From Halopseudomonas xinjiangensis (lineage in GTDB: Bacteria; Pseudomonadota; Gammaproteobacteria; Pseudomonadales; Pseudomonadaceae), in contig DRFO01000005.1 in the NCBI GenBank assembly GCA_011050525.1, positions 1-37,888 of the forward strand: DNA of 37,888 nt, in the 5' to 3' direction. The notes below the pieces were generated by a model. It saw only the letters and a program-made list of their open reading frames with translations. It was not told the DNA's origin and made no database searches. Within the stretch, counting starts at the first letter, position 1. The number at the start of each line of letters is the position of its first letter. Below are positions 7,550 to 16,867 of this stretch, piece by piece. Position numbers and translations under genes: made by a program.

Positions 7550-8191
7550 TCAAGCCACCTGCACCCGAATGACTCCGGTATCGATGGCCAGGTGTACCAG
7601 TTCCGTGAGAGAGCTGACATTCAGTTTCTGCTTGAGCACCGTCAGATTGTTCGACACCGTCTTGCTGCTAATGCACAGCTGGCTGGCGATGCGCCGGGGT
7701 GGCGTGCCCTTGGCGAGCATGACAAATATCTCAAACTCGCGCTGAGTCATGCATTTCAGCCTCGGATCGAGCGTGCCATCGGTACCGGCACAGGCCAGCT
7801 GGGTAGCGAGGTCCTGTTCGATATAGCGCTGTCCGCCCAGGCAGCGCCGTACCGCCTCAAGTAATACATCCGGAGCTGCACCTTTTGTAATGTACCCGAG
7901 CGCACCCGTTGCCAGCGCCTGACGTACCAACGGCAGCTCATCGTGCATGCTGAAAAACAGAATGCGCATGGAGGGCCAGCGCAGCAGCAACCGCCGGGCG
8001 GTTTCGACACCGCTGATGCCCGGCAGCCCGATGTCCAGCACCACCAGATCAGGCACCTGTTGCTGCGCAGCACTGATGGCTTCTTCGCCGCTGGTAGCCT
8101 CGCGGATATGGGCCTGGGTAAACGTCATTTCCAGCAGGCCGGTATAACCTTGCCGAACGATGGCGTGGTCATCGACCAGCAGAATATTCAT
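7550..8191 (-). CDS. eraR: NarL/LuxR-family response regulator (EraR/ExaE/PedR2)
   Basis: A 213-residue two-component regulator. The receiver domain occupies residues 1-120 with acidic pocket D7-D8, phospho-acceptor D53 (LVVLDIGLPG) and the conserved lysine in GYITKG. A LuxR-type HTH spans about 148-210 (MTQREFEIFVMLAKGTPPRRIASQLCISSKTVSNNL). It overlaps the sensor gene by 4 bp (ATGA), so the pair is translated together. Position next to exaA matches EraR in P. aeruginosa, which activates exaA, and PedR2 in P. putida, which drives the lanthanide-dependent switch between PedE and PedH. With both dehydrogenases present here, the PedR2 role is the more likely. Confidence 0.88.
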   Translation of the reverse strand: MNILLVDDHAIVRQGYTGLLEMTFTQAHIREATSGEEAISAAQQQVPDLVVLDIGLPGISGVETARRLLLRWPSMRILFFSMHDELPLVRQALATGALGYITKGAAPDVLLEAVRRCLGGQRYIEQDLATQLACAGTDGTLDPRLKCMTQREFEIFVMLAKGTPPRRIASQLCISSKTVSNNLTVLKQKLNVSSLTELVHLAIDTGVIRVQVA

Positions 8192-9480
8192 GCGGCAAGC
8201 ACCTTCAGCGGAATGGCCAGGGACACCAACACACCCATGCCCGGGCTGGAGGTCACTTGCAGCGCGCTCTGCAAGCAGCGAGCGCGCTCCTGCATGGAGC
8301 GCATGCCCACTCCACAGGATTGATCAGGGTTTCTCAAGCCGTGGCCATCATCCTGCACACTGACTTGAAGTACTTCGTCCTCATGCACCAGCCGCACCCA
8401 GACGGAACTGGCTTTTGCATGCCGGGCGACATTGGTCAAGGCTTCCTGCAACAGCCGATACAAATGGGTGCGCTGTTCGGTTCCGAGGCGGGGCAACGAC
8501 TCATCAAGCTCGAGTACACACTGGATACCCTGTTGTTCCTGCCATTGCCCTGCTAGTTGCCGCACAGCCTGCTCGAGCCCGAGTCGATCCAGCACCACCG
8601 GATGCAGATCCCGCACCAGTGCACGGAAGCCTCGCTGCAAGCCACTGCATGCCTGCAAAAGGTGCTCGGCATGCTGGCGCACCAGATCGGGCCTGCTAGC
8701 CGCCTCGCCCAACATGTAGGCTTGGGCACGGATACCGGTAAGGTATTGGCCCAGATCGTCGTGCAGCGCATGCGCGAGGTGCATGCGCTCTTTCTCCTGC
8801 AGCGTCATCAGCGCACGGGTCAATTGCTGATTCTTCGCATCTGCCCGCTGCAACGCCACCGCCATGAGGTTGAAGCGGTCAGCCAACTGATTCAGCTCGG
8901 CTTGGCTGCTCGGCGCTAGGCGTGCCTGTAAATCGCCTACTCCGATCAGTTGCAATGCGTCAAGCAGCTGCCGATAGGCCTTAAGGCCGCGGTGTAATGA
9001 GAGATGGATAGCCAGCAATGACAACACCAGGGCCGTGCTGAATACGCCCAATAGAAGCAGTACCGACTCCCATACCTCCTCAAGTTCATCCACCGGATCC
9101 GGACTGATCAGCCATTGCTGGCCATCGGCAAAGCTCAAAGATACAGGTGCAAAGGACTGGTCTATCGCGGGCTGCATCCAGCCCAGCAGCCATGCCGGTA
9201 CGGCGCTGGTGCGGTGTTCCGGCATGCCGGTTGTGGCCAGGTCGCCAACCCGTGAGATACGCACATGGCGCACCTCATCCAGCATCTTCGCAGATGGCGA
9301 AAGCGGCCTCTGAGCCATGCTTTCGAGCAGGCTCAGGGCCATGGCCCGTCCGCCTTGCAGCTCCCGTATAACATCTTTTTCCGCCTGTTTGAGCATAACG
9401 CCCATGGTCACTAGCAATACCAGAATGAAGGCCATGCACACCCACATAGTCAGGCGTGTCGCAGTCGAAATGGAGCGCAT
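8188..9480 (-). CDS. eraS: Membrane sensor histidine kinase (EraS/ExaD/PedS2)
   Basis: A 430-residue HPK7-type (NarX-like) kinase. TM1 is about residues 11-30, the periplasmic domain about 31-137, TM2 about 138-160 and a HAMP linker about 161-215. The HisKA_3 box HALHDDLGQ has phospho-acceptor H240, and an HATPase domain contains EALTNVARHA and DDGHGL. The ATG at 9480 has AAGGA nearby; the longer frame from 9519 lacks one. Its partner is the overlapping regulator at 7550-8191. In P. putida the homologue PedS2 responds to lanthanides. The periplasmic domain here has a short acidic patch (SPDPVDELEEVWE) next to TM2 that could bind metal; this is speculation from composition only. Confidence 0.88.
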   Translation of the reverse strand: MRSISTATRLTMWVCMAFILVLLVTMGVMLKQAEKDVIRELQGGRAMALSLLESMAQRPLSPSAKMLDEVRHVRISRVGDLATTGMPEHRTSAVPAWLLGWMQPAIDQSFAPVSLSFADGQQWLISPDPVDELEEVWESVLLLLGVFSTALVLSLLAIHLSLHRGLKAYRQLLDALQLIGVGDLQARLAPSSQAELNQLADRFNLMAVALQRADAKNQQLTRALMTLQEKERMHLAHALHDDLGQYLTGIRAQAYMLGEAASRPDLVRQHAEHLLQACSGLQRGFRALVRDLHPVVLDRLGLEQAVRQLAGQWQEQQGIQCVLELDESLPRLGTEQRTHLYRLLQEALTNVARHAKASSVWVRLVHEDEVLQVSVQDDGHGLRNPDQSCGVGMRSMQERARCLQSALQVTSSPGMGVLVSLAIPLKVLAA

Positions 9481-9542
9481 TGGCGTATTCCTTAATTGGT
9501 TCAAAACATCACAAACCATCCTAAGGCTTCAATAAAACCTCG

Positions 9543-9562
9543 AAATACTACCTTGGTACCGG
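9543..9562. promoter_or_regulatory. ErbR-type box upstream of pedC
   Basis: AAATACTACCTTGGTACCGG lies 76 bp upstream of the pedC start and is one of the clearest copies of the shared box, with inverted arms TACC-TT-GGTA. The following GGCTGATTGG is also closely matched after the box at 18066. Confidence 0.6.
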
Positions 9563-9637
9563 CTGATTGGTACTTTCTTCATATTTACCCGCCCCCCTGC
9601 CCACTCCCATGCTGGACCCAGCACAAAAGGAGTCCAC

Positions 9638-10819
9638 ATGCGCCCGATGATTCTGCATTCCCTGTTCTATTTTCTGGCTCTACTCAGCGCCAGTGTTGTG
9701 GCCACCAGTAGTCAAGCCGACACACTGACGGTCGAGATGGCGTATGTGAGCTGGACTCCGGATCCAGGCCCGATCATGTCCAACGTCATACCTGAACCAT
9801 CTGATGCCGGGCTGCAAGGTGCGCAACTGGCGGTAGTAGATAACAACAGTACCGGGCGCTTTCTCAAGCACGATTATCAACTACTGATAGCGTCTGAATC
9901 CGAGTTACCAGCCACCCTGGATGCTGCCAGAGGGCTGCACGCTCAAGGCGTGCGACTGTTCGTCACCAATTTGCCCAGCCAGGCGCTGGCCGAACTGGCC
10001 AAGGAGTTCGGCACCGATAGCCTGCTGATCAACGCCGGCAGTTACGACGACGCACTGCGCACTGACCAATGCCTGGCGAACGTGCTGCATACGCTACCCA
10101 GCCGCGCGATGCTGACCGATGCGCTGGCGCAGTTCCTGAAAGTGCGCAAGCTGACACGCTGGCTGCTGATCAGCGGCCCCACGGCTGATGACATTGCCTA
10201 CGCGGCAGCATTGAAGCGCTCGGCCAAGCGATTCGGCCACAAGGTAGTCGCGGAGAAGGTCTGGAGCTTCGATACCGATCTGCGGCGGACCGCGCAGGCA
10301 GAGGTGCCTCTTTTTACGCAAACCGTCGAGTATGACGTCGTGGTAGTGGCCGATGAACGCGGTGATTTTGGCGAATACATTCCCTACAACACATGGTACC
10401 CAAGGCCAGTAGCCGGCACCCAGGGGCTCACGCCGCTGGGCTGGCACAAGGTGGTCGAAACTTATGGCGCAGCCCAGCTCCAAAAACGCTTTGAACAGCA
10501 GGCCGGTCGCTGGATGAACAGCCTGGACTTCGCTGCCTGGCTGGGTATCCGTACCTTCGGCGCGGCCGTCACCACCCTGAACAGCGCCGATGCGGCGGCC
10601 ATCACTGCTCTCAGCCTGTCTGACAAACTCCCACTGGACGGTTTCAAAGGCCGCAAACTGAGCTATCGCACCTGGAACGGCCAGCTACGCCAGCCTATTC
10701 CACTGGTGCAACCTCGCGCGTTGGTCAGCAACTCGCCGCAGGAAGGGTTTCTGCATCCGCAAACCGATCTCGACACTCTGGGGTTTGACCAGCCCGAGAG
10801 CCAATGCCGGCTGCTTTGA
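9638..10819 (+). CDS. pedC: Periplasmic binding protein of the quinoprotein-linked ABC system (PedC-like)
   Basis: A 393-residue secreted protein (signal peptide FLALLSASVVATSSQA) resembling the branched-chain amino-acid type of binding protein: GLQGAQLAVVDNNSTGRFLKHDY, an ARGLHAQGVRLFVTNLPSQAL segment, and WLLISGPTADDIAYAAALKRSAKRFG. It belongs to the set of PQQ-catabolism-associated ABC substrate-binding proteins. AAAAGGAG 5 nt upstream supports the ATG. It is the first gene of a tight four-gene unit (pedC-pedB-pedA2-pedA1) preceded by an ErbR-type box. The ligand is unknown. An importer-style binding protein combined with an ABC-2 (exporter-type) permease is odd. Confidence 0.82.
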   Translation: MRPMILHSLFYFLALLSASVVATSSQADTLTVEMAYVSWTPDPGPIMSNVIPEPSDAGLQGAQLAVVDNNSTGRFLKHDYQLLIASESELPATLDAARGLHAQGVRLFVTNLPSQALAELAKEFGTDSLLINAGSYDDALRTDQCLANVLHTLPSRAMLTDALAQFLKVRKLTRWLLISGPTADDIAYAAALKRSAKRFGHKVVAEKVWSFDTDLRRTAQAEVPLFTQTVEYDVVVVADERGDFGEYIPYNTWYPRPVAGTQGLTPLGWHKVVETYGAAQLQKRFEQQAGRWMNSLDFAAWLGIRTFGAAVTTLNSADAAAITALSLSDKLPLDGFKGRKLSYRTWNGQLRQPIPLVQPRALVSNSPQEGFLHPQTDLDTLGFDQPESQCRLL

Positions 10820-10868
10820 TATGGGCCCGCTTACCGAACATCCGAAAAAGAAAAAAACAGGAGTGCCC

Positions 10869-11894
10869 ATGTACAAGAAAAACAGCGCCACCTACGCTCT
10901 GCTCAGCCACCGCCCGTCAACCAGAAGATTCAGAATTGCACTACTCGCAGGCGCGCTGCTAACCAGCGCCTTCAGTTTGACCGCCCTGGCCGAAACCGCC
11001 TACGTGACCAACGAAAAGGACAATACCGTTTCAGTCATAGATCTGAACAGCATGCAGGTGGTGGAGACCATCGATGTGGGCCTGCGTCCGCGCGGCATTC
11101 TGCTCTCCAGCGACAACAAGCTGCTGTATATCTGCGCCAGTGATTCTGATCGCGTGCAGATCATCGATCTGGCCACCCGCAAGATCATCAAGGAGCTACC
11201 TTCGGGCGCTGACCCCGAACAGTTCGCGCTGCACAACAACGACCGCTGGCTGTATATCTCTAATGAGGATGACGCGCTGGTTACTGTGGTCGATGTTGAA
11301 ACCAGTGAAGTGCTGGCGCAGATTGATGTGGGTGTCGAGCCTGAGGGAATGGGCGTCAGCCCGGACGGCAAATGGGCGGTCAATACCAGTGAAACCAGTA
11401 ACATGCTGCATTGGATCGATACCAACACCAATACGCTGGTAGACAACACCCTGGTGGATCAGCGGCCCCGACACGTGGAGTTCAGCAAGGACAGTCGTCT
11501 GCTGTGGGCGTCGGCCGAGATCGGCGGTACGGTAAAAATAGTCGATGTGGCCAGCAAGGATGTCACCCACACCATCAACTTTGCGATCAAGGGTATTCAT
11601 CCGGATCGTATTCAACCGGTAGGCGTAAAGCTCAGTGATGACGGTCGCTACGCCTTTGTTGCCCTCGGCCCGGCTAATCATGTGGCTGTAGTGGACGCCA
11701 AAACCTACGAAGTACTTGAGTACATTCTGGTGGGCCGTCGCGTCTGGCACATGGCATTCAACACCGACCAAAGCAGACTCTTGACCACTAACGGTGTGAG
11801 TGGCGATGTCTCGGTGATTGACGTGGACTCACTCAAGGCTGTCAATACCGTCAAGGTCGGCCGTTACCCCTGGGGCGTGGTGGTCACACCTTGA
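10869..11894 (+). CDS. pedB: YVTN beta-propeller protein of the quinoprotein-linked ABC system (PedB-like)
   Basis: A 341-residue secreted seven-bladed propeller. Blades show the YVTN-type pattern: TAYVTNEKDNTVSVIDLNS, LYICASDSDRVQIIDLAT, LYISNEDDALVTVVDVE, LWASAEIGGTVKIVDVAS and AFVALGPANHVAVVDAK. The ATG at 10869 has AGGAG 5 nt upstream and is followed by an R-rich signal peptide (RIALLAGALLTSAFSLTALA); the in-frame start at 10785 would lie within pedC. It ends in a TTGA overlap with the ATPase gene. The family (PQQ-dependent catabolism-associated beta-propeller) has no firmly known biochemical role. It is probably a periplasmic partner of the binding protein or transporter. Confidence 0.85.
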   Translation: MYKKNSATYALLSHRPSTRRFRIALLAGALLTSAFSLTALAETAYVTNEKDNTVSVIDLNSMQVVETIDVGLRPRGILLSSDNKLLYICASDSDRVQIIDLATRKIIKELPSGADPEQFALHNNDRWLYISNEDDALVTVVDVETSEVLAQIDVGVEPEGMGVSPDGKWAVNTSETSNMLHWIDTNTNTLVDNTLVDQRPRHVEFSKDSRLLWASAEIGGTVKIVDVASKDVTHTINFAIKGIHPDRIQPVGVKLSDDGRYAFVALGPANHVAVVDAKTYEVLEYILVGRRVWHMAFNTDQSRLLTTNGVSGDVSVIDVDSLKAVNTVKVGRYPWGVVVTP

Positions 11895-12628
11895 GCACCT
11901 TGCAGGTCGAGCAGGTGAGCTTCAGTTATGGCGACAAGCTAGCTCTGCAACAGGTCAGCTTTGACATGCAATCAGGCCGGCTGAATGCACTGCTGGGCCC
12001 CAATGGGGCCGGCAAGAGCACGCTGATGGCCTTGTTCAGCCGGCTTTACCGGTTGCAACAGGGCGATATCCGGATTGGCGGGGTGTCGCTGCGTCAGCAG
12101 CCCCGCCAGGCACTGCGGCGCCTTGGCGTCGTGTTCCAGCAAAGCACGCTGGATATGGATCTGAGCGTACATCAGAACCTGGCGTACCACGCCGCATTGC
12201 ATGGTCTGAGCAGCCGCGCAGCAGCGCCACGCATCGAGCAGGAACTGGCGCGCCAATCCTTACTGGAGCACCAGCACCAGCGCGTGCGGCAGCTCAATGG
12301 CGGGCACCGCAGGCGGGTGGAAATCGCCAGGGCGCTATTGCATCAGCCAGACATTCTGCTGCTGGACGAGGCCAGTGCCGGCCTCGATCCAGCCAGCCGT
12401 CTGGCACTCAACCAGCATGTTCGGACTCTGTGCCGCGAGTGCCAGTTGACGGTGGTCTGGGCCACCCACTTGATGGACGAGATTGCCATGGACGACCCTG
12501 TGGTGGTGCTGCATCGTGGGCGGATTCTCGCAGCGGACAGCTCGGCAAGCATTGTTGCACGCACCGGCCAGCCCAGCCTGAGCGAAGCCTTCCGTCAGAT
12601 GACGCAAGATGAGGGAGTAGCCGCATGA
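11891..12628 (+). CDS. pedA2: ABC transporter ATP-binding protein (PedA2-like)
   Basis: A 245-residue ABC ATPase. Walker A is GPNGAGKST (about 36-44), the Q-loop is in VVFQQSTLDMDLSV, the signature is LNGGHRRRVE, Walker B is ILLLDEASAGLD, and the switch His is in WATHLMDE. The signature departs from LSGGQ at two positions (Asn for Ser, His for Gln), so ATPase properties may differ. The start is TTG at 11891, sharing TTGA with the pedB stop; no ATG is available near the expected N-terminus. The stop overlaps the permease start by 4 bp (ATGA). Close relatives are annotated as part of a PQQ alcohol dehydrogenase-linked ABC system. Confidence 0.88.
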   Translation: MSTLQVEQVSFSYGDKLALQQVSFDMQSGRLNALLGPNGAGKSTLMALFSRLYRLQQGDIRIGGVSLRQQPRQALRRLGVVFQQSTLDMDLSVHQNLAYHAALHGLSSRAAAPRIEQELARQSLLEHQHQRVRQLNGGHRRRVEIARALLHQPDILLLDEASAGLDPASRLALNQHVRTLCRECQLTVVWATHLMDEIAMDDPVVVLHRGRILAADSSASIVARTGQPSLSEAFRQMTQDEGVAA

Positions 12629-13428
12629 CCCCGGCTGCCTACCTGGCCTGCCTGAACGGTGTACTCAGGCGTGAATGGTTGCGTTTCTATCAGCAGCGCT
12701 CGCGCTTTCTCAGCGCCCTGGTACGGCCGTTACTCTGGTTGCTGGTATTCGCAGCGGGTTTTCGTGCGGCTCTGGGAGTCTCGATCATAGCGCCCTACGC
12801 CACCTATATCACCTACGAGACATATATCCTGCCTGGGTTGTGCTGCATGATTGTACTGTTCAATGGCATGCAGGGCTCGCTATCAATGGTCTATGACCGC
12901 GAGATGGGCAGCATGCGGGTATTGCTTATGAGCCCCCTGCCCCGACCCTTCTTGCTGGTCAGCAAGCTGATCGCCAGCGCATTGATTTCCCTGATTCAGG
13001 TTTACGCATTCCTGGCGATTGCCTGGATGTTCGATATTCAGCCCCCGCTCTGGGGGATGCTGGCCGCCGCCCCTGCACTGTTGCTGGCAGCGCTGCTGCT
13101 CAGCGCACTGGGTTTGTTACTGTCCAATGGCATACGCCAGCTGGAGAACTTCGCCGGCGTGATGAACTTCGTCATCTTTCCGATGTTCTTTCTCTCCTCG
13201 GCGTTATACCCGCTGTGGAAGATGCGCGAGTCCAGCGAATGGCTATACTGGATATGCAGTTTGAATCCCTTTACCCACGCGGTCGAACTGGTGCGCTTCG
13301 CGCTCTATCTGCAGTTTAATGGTCAGGCTCTGCTGGTGTGTCTGAGTCTGCTGATAGTAGTCACCAGCTCGGCGGTCATCACCTTCAACCCGCAGCACGC
13401 CGCCGTACGTCGTGCGCCCGGCAGTTAA
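12625..13428 (+). CDS. pedA1: ABC-2 type membrane permease (PedA1-like)
   Basis: A 267-residue integral membrane protein with about six hydrophobic segments, including LLWLLVFAAGFRAAL, LPGLCCMIVLFNGM, LIASALISLIQVYAFLAIAW, LLAAALLLSALGLLL, FVIFPMFFLSSALYPL and LLVCLSLLIVVTSSAVI. The NPFTHAVELVRF motif is typical of ABC-2 permeases, mostly exporters. It pairs with the ATPase through an ATGA overlap. Reported work on P. putida ped genes linked this system to 2-phenylethanol tolerance or efflux, but the transported compound in this cluster is not settled. It is the last gene of the unit; erbR follows after 164 bp with its own box. Confidence 0.88.
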   Translation: MTPAAYLACLNGVLRREWLRFYQQRSRFLSALVRPLLWLLVFAAGFRAALGVSIIAPYATYITYETYILPGLCCMIVLFNGMQGSLSMVYDREMGSMRVLLMSPLPRPFLLVSKLIASALISLIQVYAFLAIAWMFDIQPPLWGMLAAAPALLLAALLLSALGLLLSNGIRQLENFAGVMNFVIFPMFFLSSALYPLWKMRESSEWLYWICSLNPFTHAVELVRFALYLQFNGQALLVCLSLLIVVTSSAVITFNPQHAAVRRAPGS

Positions 13429-13444
13429 TGCAGGCCGAGCACGG

Positions 13445-13463
13445 ATTTACTACTTTAGTACCG
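13445..13463. promoter_or_regulatory. ErbR-type box upstream of erbR (possible autoregulation)
   Basis: ATTTACTACTTTAGTACCG lies about 130 bp before the erbR ATG and matches the pedC copy closely. If ErbR binds these boxes, it controls its own gene. Confidence 0.55.
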
Positions 13464-13592
13464 CTTTACTGTGCCAATGTATCATTTGAATTGTGGGCTA
13501 CTCGGGATGTAATGCTTCAGTAGTGATACACATAGCAACAGCGTGCATCCTGCAGCAAACCCTATAAATACAACAACAGGTTGAAACTGGCC

Positions 13593-14255
13593 ATGTACAA
13601 GATACTGATAGCCGACGATCATCCGTTATTTCGTGAAGCCATCTGCAACGTTATCAGCACAGGCTTTGCCGGCGCAGAATTGATTGAAACCAACGATCTC
13701 GATAGCGCCCTGTTGATCGCCCAGGAACAGGACGATCTAGACCTGATTCTGCTCGACCTGAACATGCCTGGCATGCATGGTCTGAACGGCCTGATCACCC
13801 TGCGCAACGAATCCCCCTCCATCCCTGTAGTGATTGTCTCCGCCGAGGAGGACAAGCAGGTGGTGCTGCAAGCCATCACCTATGGTGCAGTCGGCTTTAT
13901 TACCAAATCTTCACCGCGGGCGGAAATGACCAAGGCCATTGAACAGATCATGGCCGGCAATGTTTACCTGCCCTCGGACATCATTCGCTCCAACCGCGTG
14001 ATTACCCGCCGCCACCCGGAGGAACACCCAGTGTCGCCTGAGCTGCTGTATGCTTTGACCCGCAAACAACTGCTGGTACTGGAGCGCATGGCCAAGGGTG
14101 AGTCGAACAAGCAGATTGCCTACCATCTGGAGATCGCAGAAACCACAGTCAAAGCCCACGTCTCGGCGATCCTGCGCAAGCTCAATGTGCATAACCGGGT
14201 GCAGGCAATCCTCTCGGCGAGCGATGTGGACTTCAGTTCCTACCTAAGACGCTGA
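13593..14255 (+). CDS. erbR: LuxR-family response regulator ErbR/AgmR (PedR1)
   Basis: A 220-residue regulator: receiver domain 1-120 with D8-D9, phospho-acceptor D55 ([13 protein letters not shown]) and GFITKSS lysine, then a LuxR HTH around 150-215 ([36 protein letters not shown]). Homologues (ErbR/AgmR in P. aeruginosa and P. putida) sit high in the regulatory chain for PQQ-dependent alcohol oxidation and are needed for pqq and exa expression. The ATG at 13593 is preferred over a TTG at 13581. No kinase overlaps it; candidate partners are the two soluble hybrid kinases at 14264 and 22270. The stop faces the nahK-like stop across 8 bp. Confidence 0.9.
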   Translation: MYKILIADDHPLFREAICNVISTGFAGAELIETNDLDSALLIAQEQDDLDLILLDLNMPGMHGLNGLITLRNESPSIPVVIVSAEEDKQVVLQAITYGAVGFITKSSPRAEMTKAIEQIMAGNVYLPSDIIRSNRVITRRHPEEHPVSPELLYALTRKQLLVLERMAKGESNKQIAYHLEIAETTVKAHVSAILRKLNVHNRVQAILSASDVDFSSYLRR

Positions 14256-14263
14256 ATTACCCT

Positions 14264-16867
14264 CTACTGGTCGCGTTGCGTGGCCAGTAGATGGCTGATG
14301 GCGGCCTTGAGCTTCAGCGGCTTGACCGGCTTGTGCATCAGAACGTGACCCAACTGGCGTACTTGCAGTTTGAGTTCGTTACTGTAATTGGCGGTGATCA
14401 GCAGAACCGGTAACGTCAGCCCACGCCGTGCGTTGATGGTTGCCACCACCTCTACGCCGTTGACGTCGTTATCCAGATGATAATCGGCTATCAACAGATC
14501 GGCTGCGGCATGAAAGTTATCCACCTGACTGGCCAGATCCTCCTCCGACAACGCGGTGATCACCTGGCAACCCCAACCTTCCAGCAGAGTACGCATGGCC
14601 GCGCAAATCGAGGCGTCGTTGTCCAGCACCCATACCCGAGCGCCCTGCAAACGATGATCCAGGCTCGCCGGTAACGCCACGGCTTGTTCAGGTTGTGCCT
14701 GCAAGCGACCGTAAGGTACATCCACCGAGAATACCGAGCCCAGCCCTTCCCAGGAGCGCACGCGAATACGGTGGCCGAGCATACGGGCAATCTTGTCCAC
14801 AATCGCCAGACCTAGCCCCAGGCCGCGGTCCCGGTTGTTGCCATTGGGATTAACCCGCTTGAACTCCTGGAACACCTCAACCAGCTTGTCGCTGGGAATT
14901 CCCATGCCGGTGTCCCACACTTCAACGCGCAAGCCGTGTGCCTGACGGCGACATCCCAGCAACAGACGGCCAGACGGGGTATAGCGAATCGCATTGCTGA
15001 GGAAATTACGGAGAATACGTGCCAGTAACTGAGCATCGCTGCGCACCACTGCATCACAGCCGACAAAATGCATGTTCAGACCTTCCACGGCAGCAATCTG
15101 TCGATACTCATTGGCCAAATTGTCTAACAACTCGGATAGTTTGAAGGCAGCGATGTCTGGTTTGATGACACCCGCATCCAACTTGGAAATGTCGACCAGC
15201 GTGCCCAGCAGATTCTCCACGTCTTCCAGCGAGTGGCTAACCTGGCGAATGAGCGGCGCACTGGCGGCCGGCACCTGGTGTTCGAGCAGCGCTCCGGTAA
15301 ACAACCGGGCGGCGTTCAACGGCTGCAGCAGGTCGTGGCTGACCGCCGCGAGGAACTTGGTTTTCGACATGTTCGCCTGTTCCGCCTCACGCTTGGCTTC
15401 ACGCAGGCGGGCTTCCGCCTGAGCTCGCTCGCTGATCTCTTGCCGCAATTGCGAGTTCAACTCGGTCAGTTCTTGGGTACGATCAAGTACCCGCTGCTCC
15501 AGATGTTGATAGGCTTCATGCAGGGCTTCTGCGGTACGGCGCCGATCGGTGATATCCCGAATCAACACAAATATACCGATCACCCGGCCCTGCGCATCTC
15601 GGTTGGGCACGTAGGAGCGCAATAAGTAACGCTCCTGCTCCTGGGCGTTGTATTCAGCAAATTCGAATGTCACGCTTTCGCCCTGGAAAGCGCGCTCTAT
15701 GTAGGGTTCAAGGCGGGCAAATTGTTCCGGACTGTGCACGCGCCGCAGGCTTCTGCTATGGATCTCGCCGCGCTGCCAGCCATACCATTCTTCATATACC
15801 TTGTTGGTGAACTGGTAGGTCAGATCCTCACCTACATAGGCGATAAGCGCCGGCACATGATCCGTAATCAGCCTGACCCAGCGCTCACTCTCTAGCAACG
15901 CCTTGGCGTACAGATCACGCTCGGTAATATCGGTGTAGGTATTGACGTAGCCCCCGGTGGGCATCGGGTGGGTCCGGACTTCGAGTACCCGGCCGTTGCT
16001 CAGTCGTTGTTCCCAAGTCAGCGGTGCAGCGCCGATGCTGCCTTGACTGCCGGGGGCTAGCAACCCCAGTTCGCTGTCCTGCATTACTTCGGCAAACGGG
16101 CGGTGTGCCTCGATCGGCGCAAGACCGGACAACTCCAGAAACCGTCCATTCCAGACCTCCAGCGCTCCCTCTGCATTGACCACTGCGACGCCTTGGGACA
16201 GGCTATCAACGGTACGCTGCAACAGTCGTGTCTTTTGCGCCAGGGCTTTTTCTCGCCGCGCGGTTTCCGATTGTTTGAGATCAGTGATATCGGTATACAT
16301 GATCACCAGGCCGCCCTCGCTGGTCAGGCGTTCACTGACCTGGACCCAATGCTCACCGCGCAGTTGGTAAAGCACATGACCGTCGGCTGCCGCGTCCACT
16401 TCAGTGACCAGCCCGGTGCTGACCGCCAGACGCTTGATCTCGGCCAACGAGGTGCCGGCTGCGACCTCTGCTTGGGTACCTTTCCAGAAGGCGGCAAAGC
16501 GGCTATTGAACAGCACGATGCGCTCATGTCTATCAAACAGTACGAAGGCGTCGGAGACGCTTTCGATGGCATCGGTCAGGTGATGGTGCGCGCGCTCGGC
16601 GTGCGCCCGTGCATCGATCAGCAAGCGGTTGCTGCCCTGTAGTTCGGCCATGGTTTCGTTCAGTGCGTGAGTGCGCTCACGTACCTGCTCGGCCAGCTCT
16701 ACTGAATGCTGAAAAGCCGCATAGCTTTCAGTACGTTGACTGGAGCTCGACTCCACCCGCTCGATCAGGGCGGCATTGATCCGCCGCAACTTATTGTTCT
16801 CAGCACGCAGCGCCCTGAGTTCTGCGCCATCGGGTGTGACCGGCGGTGTTCTATTCAGGAATCGCAA
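14264..16867 (-). CDS. nahK: Soluble multi-PAS hybrid histidine kinase (NahK/ErcS'-like)
   Basis: A kinase of about 867 residues with no membrane segment. In order it has a coiled coil, three PAS domains (motifs SVSDAFVLFDRHERIVLFNSR, VDSLSQGVAVVNAEGALEVWN and DHVPALIAYVGEDLTYQFTN), a second coil, HisKA with FLAAVSHDLLQPLNAARLF, an HATPase domain (NAIRYTPSGR, DTGMGIPSDK, GLGLGLAIVDKIARML), and a C-terminal receiver (VWVLDNDASI, LLIADYHLDN). It matches P. aeruginosa PA1976 (ErcS'/NahK), which works with NosP and HptB in biofilm control and is also linked to ethanol oxidation. The start is uncertain. I chose TTG 16867, which has GGAG 6 nt upstream and overlaps the nosP stop by 17 bp; ATG 16921 and TTG 16936 are in frame but lack a ribosome site. 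Confidence 0.88.
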   Translation of the reverse strand: MRFLNRTPPVTPDGAELRALRAENNKLRRINAALIERVESSSSQRTESYAAFQHSVELAEQVRERTHALNETMAELQGSNRLLIDARAHAERAHHHLTDAIESVSDAFVLFDRHERIVLFNSRFAAFWKGTQAEVAAGTSLAEIKRLAVSTGLVTEVDAAADGHVLYQLRGEHWVQVSERLTSEGGLVIMYTDITDLKQSETARREKALAQKTRLLQRTVDSLSQGVAVVNAEGALEVWNGRFLELSGLAPIEAHRPFAEVMQDSELGLLAPGSQGSIGAAPLTWEQRLSNGRVLEVRTHPMPTGGYVNTYTDITERDLYAKALLESERWVRLITDHVPALIAYVGEDLTYQFTNKVYEEWYGWQRGEIHSRSLRRVHSPEQFARLEPYIERAFQGESVTFEFAEYNAQEQERYLLRSYVPNRDAQGRVIGIFVLIRDITDRRRTAEALHEAYQHLEQRVLDRTQELTELNSQLRQEISERAQAEARLREAKREAEQANMSKTKFLAAVSHDLLQPLNAARLFTGALLEHQVPAASAPLIRQVSHSLEDVENLLGTLVDISKLDAGVIKPDIAAFKLSELLDNLANEYRQIAAVEGLNMHFVGCDAVVRSDAQLLARILRNFLSNAIRYTPSGRLLLGCRRQAHGLRVEVWDTGMGIPSDKLVEVFQEFKRVNPNGNNRDRGLGLGLAIVDKIARMLGHRIRVRSWEGLGSVFSVDVPYGRLQAQPEQAVALPASLDHRLQGARVWVLDNDASICAAMRTLLEGWGCQVITALSEEDLASQVDNFHAAADLLIADYHLDNDVNGVEVVATINARRGLTLPVLLITANYSNELKLQVRQLGHVLMHKPVKPLKLKAAISHLLATQRDQ

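Noticed and set aside
14264..14290. Inverted repeat CTACTGG / CCAGTAG at the erbR-nahK junction as a bidirectional terminator
   Set aside because: No T run on either side and the repeat lies within the kinase coding sequence; left as unproven.
16103..16642. Open frame of 179 codons opposite the nahK-like kinase
   Set aside because: Antisense to PAS-domain coding sequence, no ribosome site or recognisable motif.
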